Shown here: positions 1 through 7,843 of the stretch, piece by piece
How the letters are laid out: every line of letters begins with the position of its first letter
Numbering within the stretch: the first letter of the stretch is position 1
Source: Streptomyces sp. PsTaAH-137
GTDB taxonomy: Bacteria; Actinomycetota; Actinomycetes; Streptomycetales; Streptomycetaceae
Direction of reading: 5' to 3'
DNA: 64,000 bases
Assembly (NCBI RefSeq): GCF_003259365.1
Contig: NZ_QLLY01000013.1
Coordinates: forward strand, 124,001 to 188,000
Notes under the pieces: model-generated
Told to the model about the DNA's origin: nothing
The model's input: the letters and a program-made list of their open reading frames with translations, nothing else
Databases searched by the model: none
Translations under genes and position numbers: made by a program

Positions 1-1065
1 GAGGCGCAGCTTGCGGCTGTAGAGCATGCCGTCGGACTGCCAGACGGTCGCGCCGTCGGCGGTGTCGAGCACGAGGGTGCGCCCGCGCGAGTCGACGCCG
101 TCGTCCTTGCCGAGGTTCCAGGAGACGGCGATCCGGCCCTTGCCGAGGTCCTGGATGTCGCCCCAGTTCGCGTACCGGGCCTCCTTGCTGTCGTACGTCC
201 ACGACTGCGCGGGCGTCAGCCTGCCGTCGGTGCCGGTGGAGAACCGCATGCCCGTCAGGGTCAGCGTGGCACCGGCCGGGACCTTCGCGTCGCCGCTCAT
301 CCGGGGCGCGTCGGCGATCAGCAGCGTGCCGTCGACGATCTTCACCATGGAGGCGTGGTTGTACAGCTTCGACCAGACCGTGGTGCCGGTCCTCCCGTCG
401 AGGACGGTGACGAACGTGCCGGTGCTGAGGTCCGAGCCCGGAGAGGTGAAGGCGCGCGGGTACGGGGTCGCGCCGACCAGCGCCGTGAACACCAGGTCCG
501 GGACGCCGTCGCCGGTCAGGTCACCGGTCGCGTAGCCGGAGTCGGAGTTGGCGGAGAACGGCGAGACCGCGTTGTAGCCCATGAGGATCTGCGCCGGGTA
601 CGGCTCGGTCCGCCAGGGCTGGAGCGGCTTGACCTGCCAGTCGGTGAAGAAGGAGCTGCCGGCGCGCGCCCACTTCTCGCTGCCGTCGGCGGCGTGCCGC
701 TGCACGTAGCCCATGCTGTTGACGGAGAAGTAGTCGCCGTTCCTGCCGACCGGCACCGTGGCGCCCATCCCGCGCACGCCCTCCAGCGTGGACTTCGCGG
801 TCATCGTCACCTTGGTGTCCGGGCCGGCGGCGTCCGACGCGGGAGCGGTGTCGTCGGCCTTCTGGGTACCGGTGGTGTCCTCGGCCGTGACGTACGGGTC
901 GAGCGTGACCTCGGCGGCCAGCTTCTTCGCCTCGGCGCTGCTCAGTTTCATGACCGGGCCGCTGTCGTCGGCGGCCAGGGCCTGCGGGGCGGCGGTCAGG
1001 CACAGCCCGGCCGCGATCAGCGCGGAGGCGAGCCGCACGGCCCGCCGCGAGTGGTGGGCTCTCAT
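1..1065 (-). CDS. Secreted FG-GAP/VCBS repeat protein, 3' end cut by window edge
   Basis: The reading frame is open from an ATG at 1065 to the left edge, giving 355 codons without a stop, so the C-terminus is missing. The first about 34 residues form a Sec-type signal peptide (basic MRAHHSRRAVR, hydrophobic core, AxA-like end at PQALAADD). The segment GDLTGDGVPDLVF is a typical calcium-binding FG-GAP/VCBS blade motif, which suggests a secreted beta-propeller. The ATG overlaps the TGA of the upstream S8 protease by one base (TGATG) and has GGGAG about nine bases upstream, so the two genes are probably cotranslated and may act together outside the cell. No catalytic motif is visible and the substrate is unknown. 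Confidence 0.8.
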   Translation of the reverse strand, partial: MRAHHSRRAVRLASALIAAGLCLTAAPQALAADDSGPVMKLSSAEAKKLAAEVTLDPYVTAEDTTGTQKADDTAPASDAAGPDTKVTMTAKSTLEGVRGMGATVPVGRNGDYFSVNSMGYVQRHAADGSEKWARAGSSFFTDWQVKPLQPWRTEPYPAQILMGYNAVSPFSANSDSGYATGDLTGDGVPDLVFTALVGATPYPRAFTSPGSDLSTGTFVTVLDGRTGTTVWSKLYNHASMVKIVDGTLLIADAPRMSGDAKVPAGATLTLTGMRFSTGTDGRLTPAQSWTYDSKEARYANWGDIQDLGKGRIAVSWNLGKDDGVDSRGRTLVLDTADGATVWQSDGMLYSRKLRL

Positions 1066-3629
1066 CACTTGGCTCCCTGCACGAAGCGGACGGCGGTGCC
1101 GTCGGTGAGGACGGACTGGTTGTACGCGTACTGGAGGGCGTCGGTGCCGTTCTGGTCGGCGATGCCGACCGTGGCGCCCGCGCCCCTGTCGGCGACCGAC
1201 CGGTACTGAAGGGTCACGGCGCCGGTGGCCTCGTCGAAGACGGCCTCGAAGGTGGCACGGCCCGAAGTGCCGTTCGCGTAGGCGGCGTTGTTCCACACGA
1301 CGGCGAACGTGCGGCTGCCCTTGGTGCCGGTGGTGGCCGTCTGCACGGAGGACTTCTTGTCGAGCGTCAGGTCGTCCCACAGCGGGGCGACGATGCCCTT
1401 GACCCCGTTCACGCCGGTCGTCGGCAGCGCGGTGTTGCTGTAGTCGCCGACGCGCGAGGACAGGAAGTTGATCAGCCCGTCGGTGGTGACCGAGGCGGAG
1501 GAGTACGGGACGCCGTACAGCTTCACCGGGAAGGGCAGCGCGACCGTCGCCGCGTCCTCGTCGCCGGTGAGGGCCACCTTCTTCGTCCCGGCGATCCACG
1601 AGTACGCCGCCGGGGCACAGGAGTTGGACGCGTTGTCGGTGCGGTTCGGGACCTGGACGTTCTTCGCCAGGCCGTCGGCGCCGACGGTGGCGGAACCGGT
1701 GTAGACGCCGTTGCACAGGACCGGAGCGGCGGGCTTCACCGTCAGGCTGTAGGAGCCCTCGGCGACCTTCGCGAAGGAGTACCGGCCCTTCGCGTTCGTG
1801 GTGACGGCGTCCAGCGGCGTACCGGTCAGCTCGACCTTCGCGCCCGGCAGGGGCTTGCCGGTGACGTCGGCGACGGTGCCGGAGACCTGGTGCGAGGCGA
1901 CCGGGGTCAGCGCGATGTCCTGGGTGAAGGCCTGGTTGTCGGTGAGGGTGACTCCGGCGGCCGAGCCGTTCGCGTAGCCGTAGCCGCCGAACGTGAAGGT
2001 GTACGTGCCCGCGGGCAGCGGCAGCCGGTAGCTCCCGTCCGTCCCGGTGGTGACCGTGCGGGTCGTCCCGGCGCCCTCGGCCTTCACGGTGACGCCGGAC
2101 AGCGCCGTGCCGGTGGCCTTGTCGGTCACCTCGCCGGTGACGACGGCCGCGGTGTGCGGCGCCTTGTCGACGGAGGCGAGGATGTCGAGCCTGCCCTCGC
2201 CCCATACGTTGTTCATGCCGGCGGTGCCGCCGCAGTGGGTGTCGTCGACGTCACGGGCGCCCTCGTTCAGCAGCGCGCGGGTCTCGTCGATCTTGCCGAT
2301 CAGTGAGGGGGCCGCCGACCACAGCAGCGCCACCGCGCCCGCGACGTGCGGAGTCGCCATCGACGTACCGGACTCGGTGTTGTACGCCGAACCCGGCCAC
2401 GTGGACTGTACGTTGACGCCCGGCGCCGAGATGTTCGGCTTCGCCGAACCGTCGACCAGGGACGGGCCGAAGCCGGAGAAGGACGCGATCGTGCCGGACG
2501 AGTCGTACGCGCCGACGCCGTAGGACGGGGCCTGCGAGCCGGGGGCGTGCGCGGTGGAGCAGGTCTTGCCGTCGCCGTCGTTGCCGGCCGCGAACGCCTC
2601 GAAGATCCCCGCGGAGTTCCAGGCCTCGACGATGTCCTGGTAGAACGTCGTGTCGCCGCCGCCCCAGGAGTTGTTGACGATGTTCGGGGCCAGGTCCGGG
2701 CGCGGGTTCTGCCCGTTGTGGTCGGTCGGCGCGAGGATCCACTGACCGGCCGCGAGCAGCGACTCGTCCGAGCAGGAGGAGGACTCACAGCCCTTGGCGG
2801 CGATCCATTTCGCGTTCGGGGCGACGCCGATGCCGTGCCTGCCGACCATCGTGCCCATCGTGTGGGTGCCGTGGCCGTTGTTGTCGCACGGGACGCCGCC
2901 GGTGCCGCACTGACCCGTCGGGTCGTAGAAGTTGTAGTCGTGGGTGAAGGTGCCGTCGCCGTTGTTGCCGCGGTACTGGGCGACCAGGTCCGGGTGGTCG
3001 TACTGCACACCGGAGTCGACGTTGGCGATGACGATGCCCTCGCCGCGGTCGTCGTACTGGTTCCAGACGTCATCGGCGTTGATGTCGGACACGCCCCACT
3101 CCGGGGTGTCGTCACCGTTCGCGGACGAGTCGGTGCGCGACGAGGTGACCTTGCTGTCGGCCGTCTCGATGTCGTCGAGCTTGTAGTGCTGCTCCTTGAC
3201 GACCGACGCGACGTCCGGGCGCTTCGCGAGCTCGTTCACCAGCCGCTCGCCGCCGGTGACCTGGACGGCGTTGGCGATCCAGTAGTCCTTGTGGCCGACC
3301 TTCTTCTTGTCGAGGAAGGACGTCAGCGGGGCCTGCGTGTCCGCGGCCTTCGCGCGCAGCTCCTTGAAGGCGGCCTTCGCCTTCGCGGCGTGCGTCTTCT
3401 GCTTCTTGGCGGCGGACAGGTCGGCCCGGTCCTTGAGGACGACGAAGAACGTCGCGTCGCCGCCCTCGGCGACGGCGCTGCTCAGCGACGGGTCGATCTT
3501 CGCGGTGGCGGCCGCGGACGGGGTGTCGGCGGCGACGGCCGGTATGACGCCGGCGGTCAGAGCGGTCGCGGTGAACGCGGCCGCCGCCCAAACGGCTGTT
3601 CTGCGCCGTGGCGGTCGGGGCAGGTGCAT
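1065..3629 (-). CDS. Secreted S8 (subtilisin-family) serine protease with Cna-B-like repeats
   Basis: A secreted subtilase. I start it at the ATG at 3629 (854 aa) because GGAGGA lies nine bases upstream; the in-frame GTG at 3638 directly abuts that ribosome site. Numbered from 3629: signal peptide about 1-34, I9-type propeptide inhibitor about 55-155, then the catalytic domain with Asp205 (VDSGVQYDHPDL), His253 (NNGHGTHTMGT), oxyanion Asn350 (AAGND) and Ser423 (GTSMATPHVAGA). Two carboxypeptidase-regulatory/Cna-B-like beta domains follow at about 495-570 and 580-633, then a beta-rich C-terminal region. The complete triad and propeptide argue for an active, self-processed exoenzyme. It is followed with a one-base overlap by the FG-GAP protein. 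The physiological substrate cannot be read from sequence. Confidence 0.92.
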   Translation of the reverse strand: MHLPRPPRRRTAVWAAAAFTATALTAGVIPAVAADTPSAAATAKIDPSLSSAVAEGGDATFFVVLKDRADLSAAKKQKTHAAKAKAAFKELRAKAADTQAPLTSFLDKKKVGHKDYWIANAVQVTGGERLVNELAKRPDVASVVKEQHYKLDDIETADSKVTSSRTDSSANGDDTPEWGVSDINADDVWNQYDDRGEGIVIANVDSGVQYDHPDLVAQYRGNNGDGTFTHDYNFYDPTGQCGTGGVPCDNNGHGTHTMGTMVGRHGIGVAPNAKWIAAKGCESSSCSDESLLAAGQWILAPTDHNGQNPRPDLAPNIVNNSWGGGDTTFYQDIVEAWNSAGIFEAFAAGNDGDGKTCSTAHAPGSQAPSYGVGAYDSSGTIASFSGFGPSLVDGSAKPNISAPGVNVQSTWPGSAYNTESGTSMATPHVAGAVALLWSAAPSLIGKIDETRALLNEGARDVDDTHCGGTAGMNNVWGEGRLDILASVDKAPHTAAVVTGEVTDKATGTALSGVTVKAEGAGTTRTVTTGTDGSYRLPLPAGTYTFTFGGYGYANGSAAGVTLTDNQAFTQDIALTPVASHQVSGTVADVTGKPLPGAKVELTGTPLDAVTTNAKGRYSFAKVAEGSYSLTVKPAAPVLCNGVYTGSATVGADGLAKNVQVPNRTDNASNSCAPAAYSWIAGTKKVALTGDEDAATVALPFPVKLYGVPYSSASVTTDGLINFLSSRVGDYSNTALPTTGVNGVKGIVAPLWDDLTLDKKSSVQTATTGTKGSRTFAVVWNNAAYANGTSGRATFEAVFDEATGAVTLQYRSVADRGAGATVGIADQNGTDALQYAYNQSVLTDGTAVRFVQGAK

Positions 3630-3741
3630 CGGGGGCACTCCTCCGGGAACGGTACGGGGGAGTGCGCACGCTAGGAAGGCGCCGTTACTGAGGAATTACC
3701 GGCGGCGTGACGGGGGTCTCCGGCAGGTCCCTGGCGCCGGA

Positions 3742-3760
3742 AAACTATCACCGCTAGTTT
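3742..3760. promoter_or_regulatory. TetR-type operator before the aldehyde dehydrogenase operon
   Basis: The 19-mer AAACTATCACCGCTAGTTT is a near palindrome (7 of 9 arm positions pair) and matches 15 of 19 bases of AAACTAGCAGTGCTAATTT at 7806-7824, beside the TetR gene. It lies 35 bases before the aldehyde dehydrogenase ATG. I infer that the same TetR protein binds both sites. Confidence 0.7.
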
Positions 3761-3795
3761 GGGATGCGATCACGCATCAGCTCGGGAGGAGAGCC

Positions 3796-5184
3796 ATGAA
3801 GGCCCACGACGGGATGTACATCGGCGGAGAGTGGCGCGCCGCCGCCAGCGGCGAGACGATCGCCGTCGTCAACCCGGCCGACGAGTCGGTCATCGGCCAT
3901 GTCCCCGCGGGCACCGCCGAGGACGTCGACGCCGCCGTACGAGCCGCCCGCGCCGCCTTCCCGGCCTGGGCCGCCACGCCCCCCGCCGACCGCGCGGCCC
4001 GCATCGCCGCCCTGCGCGACGTCCTCGTCGCCCGCAAGGACGAGGTCGCCGAGACGGTCACGGCCGAGCTGGGCGCGCCCCTGCAGTTCTCGCAGACGGT
4101 GCACGCGGGCGTACCGATCCTGGTCTCCGGCTCGTACGCCGAGCTGGCCGCCTCCCACCCCTTCGAGGAGAAGGTCGGCAACTCGACCGTCTACTCCGAG
4201 CCGGTCGGCGTCGTCGGCGCCATCACGCCCTGGAACTACCCGCTGCACCAGATCGTCGCGAAGGTCGGCCCGGCCCTCGCCGCGGGCTGCACGGTCGTCC
4301 TGAAGCCGGCCGAGGACACCCCGCTCACCGCCCAGCTGTTCGCCGAGGCGGTCGACGAGGCCGGCATCCCGGCGGGCGTCTTCAACCTCGTCACCGGCAT
4401 CGGCGCGGTCGCGGGCCAGGCGCTCGCCGAGCACGCGGACGTGGACCTGGTCTCCTTCACCGGCTCCACGGCGGTCGGCCGGCGGATCGGTGCCACGGCG
4501 GGCGCCGCCATCAAGCGCGTGGCACTGGAACTCGGCGGCAAGTCGGCCAACGTGATCCTGCCCAGCGCCGACCTCGCGAAGGCCGTCAAGGTCGGCGTCG
4601 CCAACGTCATGGGCAACTCCGGCCAGACGTGCAGTGCCTGGACCCGGATGCTCGTCCACACCGACCAGTACGACGAGGCGGTCGAGCTCGCCGCCGACGC
4701 CGCCGCCAAGTACGGCGACCGCATCGGCCCGCTCGTCAACGCCAAGCAGCAGGCCCGGGTGCGCGGTTACATCGAGAAGGGTGTCGAGCAGGGCGCCCGG
4801 CTCGTCGTCGGCGGCACCGAGACCCCGCACGAGAAGGGCTACTTCGTCGCCCCGACCGTCTTCGCGGACGTCACCCCCGAGATGGCCATCGCGCAGGAGG
4901 AGATCTTCGGCCCGGTCGTCTCCCTCATCCGGTACGAGGACGAGGAGGACGCCCTGCGGATCGCCAACGGCACCGTGTACGGGCTCGCGGGCGCGGTCTG
5001 GGCGGGTGACGAGGCGGAGGCCGTGGCCTTCGCGCGCCGCATGGACACCGGCCAGGTCGACATCAACGGCGGACGGTTCAACCCGCTGGCCCCGTTCGGC
5101 GGCTACAAGCAGTCGGGCGTCGGCCGGGAACTCGGCGCGCACGGCCTCTCCGAGTACCTCCAGACCAAGTCCCTCCAGTTCTAA
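3796..5184 (+). CDS. NAD(P)-dependent aldehyde dehydrogenase
   Basis: A 462-residue aldehyde dehydrogenase superfamily enzyme that oxidises an aldehyde to the acid with NAD(P). The ATG has a strong GGGAGGAGAG ribosome site. Visible family residues are Asn147 in TPWNYPL, general base Glu245 in ALELGGKSANV, and nucleophile Cys279 in NSGQTCSAW. The C-terminal FGGYKQSGVGRELG motif is present and the length is normal. It is followed after 17 bases by a zinc alcohol dehydrogenase, so the pair can carry an alcohol through aldehyde to acid. The palindrome at 3742 links it to the TetR at 7128 and to the acyl-CoA dehydrogenase at 7844. Exact substrate is unknown; the sequence is of the general betaine/aliphatic aldehyde type. 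Confidence 0.92.
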   Translation: MKAHDGMYIGGEWRAAASGETIAVVNPADESVIGHVPAGTAEDVDAAVRAARAAFPAWAATPPADRAARIAALRDVLVARKDEVAETVTAELGAPLQFSQTVHAGVPILVSGSYAELAASHPFEEKVGNSTVYSEPVGVVGAITPWNYPLHQIVAKVGPALAAGCTVVLKPAEDTPLTAQLFAEAVDEAGIPAGVFNLVTGIGAVAGQALAEHADVDLVSFTGSTAVGRRIGATAGAAIKRVALELGGKSANVILPSADLAKAVKVGVANVMGNSGQTCSAWTRMLVHTDQYDEAVELAADAAAKYGDRIGPLVNAKQQARVRGYIEKGVEQGARLVVGGTETPHEKGYFVAPTVFADVTPEMAIAQEEIFGPVVSLIRYEDEEDALRIANGTVYGLAGAVWAGDEAEAVAFARRMDTGQVDINGGRFNPLAPFGGYKQSGVGRELGAHGLSEYLQTKSLQF

Positions 5185-5201
5185 GGGAGTCACCGATCAC
5201 C

Positions 5202-6284
5202 ATGGTCCGCGCCGCTGTCTGCACCGCCGTCGGTTCCCCGCTGGAGATCACCGACATCGACCTGCCCGAGCCCGGCCCCGGGCAGGTCCGCATCAAGCTC
5301 GCCGCCGCCGGGGTCTGCCACTCCGACCTGTCCCTCACCAACGGCACCATGCGCGTGCCGCTCCCGGCCGTCCTCGGCCACGAGGGCGCCGGTACCGTCG
5401 TCTCCGTCGGCGACGGCGTCACGCACGTCGTGCCCGGCGACGCGGTCGTCCTCAACTGGGCTCCCTCGTGCGGCGACTGTCACGCCTGCTCGCTCGGGGA
5501 GGTCTGGCTGTGCGCCAACGCGCTGGCCGGTGCCGGCGCCGTGTACGCGCGGCGGGCCTCCGACGGTTCCGATCTGCACCCCGGGCTGAACGTCGCCGCG
5601 TTCGCCGAGGAGACGGTCGTCGCCGCCAACACCGTGCTGCGGGTGCCCGACGGGGTCCCGCTCACGGACGCGGCCCTGCTCGGCTGCGCCGTTCTCACCG
5701 GCTACGGCGCGGTCCATCACTCCGCGCGGGTCCAGGAGGGCGAGACCGTCGCGGTGTACGGCGTCGGCGGGGTCGGGCTCGCCACGCTCCAGGCCGCGCG
5801 CATCGCGGGCGCCTCGAAGGTCATCGCGGTGGACGTGTCCTCGGAGAAGGAGGAGCTGGCCCGGCGGGCCGGTGCCACCGACTACGTCGTCGCCTCCGAG
5901 AACACCGCCCGCGAGATTCGCGGGCTCACCGGCAAGCAGGGTGTCGACGTGGCCGTGGAGTGCGTCGGCCGTGCCGTGACGATCCGTACCGCCTGGGAGT
6001 CCACGCGGCGTGGTGGCCGCACCACGGTCGTCGGTATCGGCGGCAAGGACCAGCAGGTCACCTTCAACGCCCTGGAGCTCTTCCACTGGGGGCGCACCCT
6101 GTCCGGCTGCGTCTACGGCAACTCCAACCCGTCCGAAGACCTCCCCGTCCTCGCCGACCACGTCCGCGCCGGCCGCTTGGACCTGTCCGCCCTGGTCACC
6201 GAACACATCACCCTGAACGACATCCCGTCCGCCTTCGACAACATGCTGGCGGGCAAGGGCGGCCGGGCCCTGGTGCTCTTCTAG
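5202..6284 (+). CDS. Zinc-dependent alcohol dehydrogenase (class III-like MDR family)
   Basis: A 360-residue medium-chain dehydrogenase. Catalytic zinc ligands are visible as Cys39 in GVCHSDL and His60-Glu61 in LGHEGAG. The structural zinc site is C90-x2-C93-x2-C96-x7-C104. The Rossmann motif GVGGVGLATLQ sits near residue 185. The full two-zinc form and length fit alcohol or thiol-conjugate formaldehyde dehydrogenases, which in actinobacteria can be mycothiol or NDMA linked; I cannot tell which. It starts 17 bases after the aldehyde dehydrogenase stop with GGGAG upstream, so the two form an operon. Beyond its stop lies the large repeat array. Confidence 0.9.
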   Translation: MVRAAVCTAVGSPLEITDIDLPEPGPGQVRIKLAAAGVCHSDLSLTNGTMRVPLPAVLGHEGAGTVVSVGDGVTHVVPGDAVVLNWAPSCGDCHACSLGEVWLCANALAGAGAVYARRASDGSDLHPGLNVAAFAEETVVAANTVLRVPDGVPLTDAALLGCAVLTGYGAVHHSARVQEGETVAVYGVGGVGLATLQAARIAGASKVIAVDVSSEKEELARRAGATDYVVASENTAREIRGLTGKQGVDVAVECVGRAVTIRTAWESTRRGGRTTVVGIGGKDQQVTFNALELFHWGRTLSGCVYGNSNPSEDLPVLADHVRAGRLDLSALVTEHITLNDIPSAFDNMLAGKGGRALVLF

Positions 6285-7127
6285 CCGCGACTCGGGCGGG
6301 GGCCGACTGCGCAGTTCCCCGCGCCCTTGGGTCGTCTTTCATCCGCGCCACCGTCGGGGGCTGGTCGCGCAGTTCCCCGCGCCCCTGGGTTGTCCTTCGG
6401 GTGCGGCCCGGTGGCCGCTTCTCGCGCAGTTCCCCGCGCCCCTGAGATGCGCACTTCGTGCGCCATCTCATCAAAGAGCCGCGCCACCGCCGCCCCACCA
6501 GGAGAGCCGCGCCACCGCCCCATCGAGAGAGGCGCGCCACCGCTGCCCCATCGGGAGGCAGACCACCGCCCCCCATTGGGAGGCGCGCGGAGCGCAGCCT
6601 CAAGGGGAGGCGGCGCGTAGCGCCTGCCTCAGGGGCGCGGGGAACTGCGCGAGAAGCGGTCACCGGCGCGCGGACGGAGAACGACCTAGGGGCGCGGGGA
6701 ACTGCGCGACCGGCCACGACGGTGGCGCGGGTGAAAGACGACCCAGGGGCGCGGGGAACTGTGCGACCGGCCACGACGGTGGCGCGGGTGAAAGACCGCC
6801 CAGGGGCGCAGGGAACTGCGCGACCGGCCACGACGGTGGCGCGCCTGACCGACGACCCCTCAGGGGCGCGGGGAACTGCGCGAGAAGCGGCCACCGGGCC
6901 GCACCCGAAGAACCACCCAGGGGCGCGGGGAACTGCGCGGCCAGCCACGACGGTGGCGCGCCTGACCGACGACCCCTCAGGGGCGCGGGGAACTGCGCGA
7001 TCAGCCACGACAAGAGCCGCGGCCGAAGAACTGCCCAGGGGCGCGGGGAACTGCGCGACCAGCCCCCGCCGGCCGGTAGCCGGGCGACGGCCCAAGAGGC
7101 GACCCGTGCTCGAAAGGCGGCCAGAGA
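6285..7127. repeat. 840-bp noncoding array: 11 copies of a dispersed repeat plus hairpins and 27-bp tandem units
   Basis: This gap between convergent genes holds no gene. Three copies of the core GGGGCGCGGGGAACTGCGCG lie in reverse orientation (6307-6328, 6366-6386, 6423-6443) and eight in forward orientation, starting at 6631, 6688, 6745, 6802, 6862, 6919, 6979 and 7037. Spacing is 57 to 60 bp. The spacers are themselves repeated (GGCCACGACGGTGGCGCG recurs). The middle contains a hairpin at 6444-6469 (GAGATG...CATCTC arms), four units of about 27 bp at 6476-6582 built on GCGCCACCGC, and GC-rich hairpins before 6630. The same core occurs near 31.4, 34.4, 39.6 and 44.1 kb. Confidence 0.85.
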
Positions 7128-7778
7128 TCAGCGCCCGGCACCCGCAAGCGCCGCGTACTGCGCCGACAACCCCTCCAACAACGCCGAAAGCCCCGTCTCG
7201 AAGGCCCGGTCGTCGATCAACTCCTGCCGGTCGGCCAGCAGATGGGCCTGCCCGAGATGCGGATAGTCGGCAGGGTCGTAGGCGGTCTCGTCGTCCACGA
7301 ACCCCCCGGCGAACGACCCGAGCGCAGACCCCATCACGAAATACCGCATGAGCGCGCCGATGGACGTGGCCTGAGCCGCAGGCCACCCGGCATCCACCAT
7401 CGCCCCGAACACGGCGTCAGCCAGCCGCAGCCCGGCAGGCCGCCGCCCGGGCCCGCGCGCGAGCACGGGCACGATGTTCGGATGCTCGCGCAGCGCGGCG
7501 CGGTACGAGACGGCCCAGTCGTGCAGCGAGGTCCGCCAGTCCCGCGCGTCCCCGGCGTCGAACATCGACAGATCGACCTGCGCGCTCACCGAGTCGGCGA
7601 CGGCCTCCAGGATCTGGTCCTTGGTGCGGAAGTGGTTGTAGAGGGACGGCCCGCTCACCCCGAGCTCGGCCGCGAGCCGCCGCGTGGAGACGGCGGCGAG
7701 CCCCTCGGCGTCGACGAGGGCGCGGGCCGCGTCGACGATGCGGTCTCGGCTGAGGAGGGGCTTGCGCGGTCGGGCCAT
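7128..7778 (-). CDS. TetR family transcriptional regulator of the acyl-CoA/aldehyde dehydrogenase genes
   Basis: A 216-residue TetR regulator. The N-terminal helix-turn-helix reads RIVDAARALVDAEG, then AELGVSGPSLYNHFRTKDQI, with a ligand domain behind. I choose the ATG at 7778 over the ATG at 7787 because a TACTAT -10 box ends seven bases before it, as expected for a leaderless mRNA, and no ribosome site is present. It is divergent from the acyl-CoA dehydrogenase, and the palindrome at 7806-7824 sits in the shared promoter near its -35 region. A matching palindrome precedes the aldehyde dehydrogenase operon. It probably represses all of these and itself; an acyl-CoA or fatty acid ligand is an inference from the neighbours. 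Confidence 0.88.
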   Translation of the reverse strand: MARPRKPLLSRDRIVDAARALVDAEGLAAVSTRRLAAELGVSGPSLYNHFRTKDQILEAVADSVSAQVDLSMFDAGDARDWRTSLHDWAVSYRAALREHPNIVPVLARGPGRRPAGLRLADAVFGAMVDAGWPAAQATSIGALMRYFVMGSALGSFAGGFVDDETAYDPADYPHLGQAHLLADRQELIDDRAFETGLSALLEGLSAQYAALAGAGR

Positions 7779-7805
7779 GGCGCACATAGTAGGGCTGTCC
7801 CCTTA

Positions 7806-7824
7806 AAACTAGCAGTGCTAATTT
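7806..7824. promoter_or_regulatory. TetR operator between the divergent TetR and acyl-CoA dehydrogenase genes
   Basis: AAACTAGCAGTGCTAATTT is palindromic in 8 of 9 arm positions around G7815. It lies 27 bases upstream of the TetR start and 19 bases before the acyl-CoA dehydrogenase ATG, so one bound repressor could close both promoters. It matches the site at 3742-3760. Confidence 0.78.
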
Positions 7825-7843
7825 AAAGAGAGAGTAGTCGGCC

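Noticed and set aside
3754..5193. A 479-residue frame antisense to the aldehyde dehydrogenase
   Set aside because: Mirror frame of the plus-strand gene, with no family motif. All catalytic residues of aldehyde dehydrogenase lie on the plus strand.
6631..7060. Regularly spaced repeats of 20-21 bp with about 36-bp spacers look like a CRISPR array
   Set aside because: The spacers are themselves near-identical (GGCCACGACGGTGGCGCG recurs), the repeat also occurs singly elsewhere in both orientations, and no cas gene is present.
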